This document shows positions 40,476-40,747 of a DNA stretch of 40,747 nucleotides, in pieces. The DNA comes from Eshraghiella sp051880035 (lineage in GTDB: Bacteria > Bacillota > Clostridia > Lachnospirales > Lachnospiraceae), in the NCBI GenBank assembly GCA_051880035.1, contig JBJENE010000043.1, positions 1 through 40,747 on the forward strand, written 5' to 3'. Position numbers and translations under genes: made by a program. The notes under the pieces are model-generated. The model had not been told where the DNA came from. It did no database searches and saw nothing but the letters and a program-made list of their open reading frames with translations. How positions within the stretch are numbered: position 1 is the first letter of the stretch; the number at the start of each line of letters is the position of its first letter.

Positions 40476-40564
40476 GGAGAAGTACCCAAGAGGCTGAAGG
40501 GACACCCCTGGAAAGGGTGCAGGTCGTTAATAGCGGCGCGAGGGTTCAAATCCCTCCTTCTCCG
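40476..40564 (+). tRNA. tRNA-Ser (anticodon GGA)
   Basis: 89 nt with acceptor GGAGAAG/CTTCTCC and discriminator G. The anticodon stem CACCC/GGGTG encloses the loop CTGGAAA with GGA, reading UCC and UCU. A long variable arm is present, the T-arm is AGGGTTCAAATCCCT, and no CCA is encoded. Confidence 0.96.
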
Positions 40565-40623
40565 TTAGGCATTACAGGTGCCGATATCACATAAAACTTT
40601 TTTAAAAAACTTAAAAAAGACTG

Positions 40624-40652
40624 TTGACAAACAAAAAACGATGTGATATATT
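40624..40652 (+). promoter_or_regulatory. Strong promoter, probably of an rRNA operon
   Basis: TTGACA (40624-40629), 17 nt, TATATT (40647-40652), nearly consensus, preceded by an A-rich upstream stretch as found before rRNA operons. Confidence 0.8.
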
Positions 40653-40747
40653 AATTAAGCTGTCGCTCGGAAACAACGAACAGACGACAGCGAAAGAACC
40701 TTGATAACTAAACAGTGAAACAACCCTGAAATTTCTTAAAATTTCAA
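40653..40747 (+). other. Probable rRNA operon leader at the right edge
   Basis: GCTGTCG (40659-40665) pairs with CGACAGC (40685-40691). Then AACCTTGATAACTAAACAGT follows, the type of leader that precedes 16S rRNA in Clostridia. The rRNA gene itself is outside the window. Confidence 0.55.

Noticed and set aside
40248..40505. Leftward 85-codon frame antisense to the tRNA-Ser genes
   Set aside because: Its GEDGIRTHAPVKTNG-like translation is the well-known false protein read from the reverse strand of tRNA-Ser. The tRNAs explain the sequence fully.

Overview
The window looks like chromosomal DNA of a Lachnospiraceae-type member of the Clostridia (Firmicutes). The grounds are the low-to-moderate GC content, strong AGGAGG-type ribosome binding sites, a BspA-type leucine-rich lipoprotein, a SecA with the C-terminal zinc SEC-C tail, long-form HPF, and an archaeal-type phosphoglycerate-mutase-like protein between hom and lysC. 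This is inferred from gene content and protein style; no rRNA gene lies inside the window. A run of 100 N at 16230-16329 marks an unresolved assembly gap inside a tandem repeat.

Layout. 1-5800 is accessory. It holds an ECF-type sigma factor, a membrane-anchored probable anti-sigma factor, a secreted papain/C39-like cysteine protease, a second secreted Cys/His hydrolase-like protein, an LRR lipoprotein and a small SPOR-like protein, with long hairpin-rich intergenic DNA between them. 5789-7400 is a divergent TetR regulator/DegV pair, followed by a duplicated 128-bp structured element. 7860-12440 is a leftward drug-efflux block: an ABC-2 exporter, a tandem-HTH MerR regulator, an AraC/GyrI-like regulator and a MATE pump.

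12600-18780 is a sulfur/Fe-S module: an IscR-like Rrf2 repressor, cysteine desulfurase, IscU/NifU scaffold, MnmA, then O-acetylhomoserine sulfhydrylase and cysteine synthase. Its three promoters share the dyad ATTCCTA-N9-TAGGAAT over the -35 box, so the local Rrf2 protein probably controls them all. 18900-22044 holds an EamA permease, methylglyoxal synthase, an esterase-like hydrolase and an SDR reductase. 22044-22289 contains a striking cluster of DnaA boxes. 22536-27440 holds hpf, secA, prfB (with a programmed frameshift at CUU-UAA-C) and a lone cheW.

27474-31295 is hom, a probable homoserine kinase of the alkaline-phosphatase superfamily, and aspartate kinase. 31364-33992 is a Zn/Cd-type efflux cassette: a detached HMA domain, a P1B ATPase and an ArsR sensor. 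34563-40222 holds tsaE, tsaB, rimI, rnz, tsaD (t6A and tRNA processing), ispD and several small Lachnospiraceae-type proteins. The right end has two tRNA-Ser genes, then a strong promoter and leader that look like the start of an rRNA operon just beyond the edge.

Most of the window is ordinary conserved chromosome. No defence system, prophage or CRISPR array was found. The most unusual items are the DnaA-box cluster, the three-promoter IscR-like operator set, the duplicated 128-bp structured element, the 73-bp tandem repeat with its gap, the tandem-HTH MerR regulator, and the sigma/anti-sigma/secreted-hydrolase cassette.
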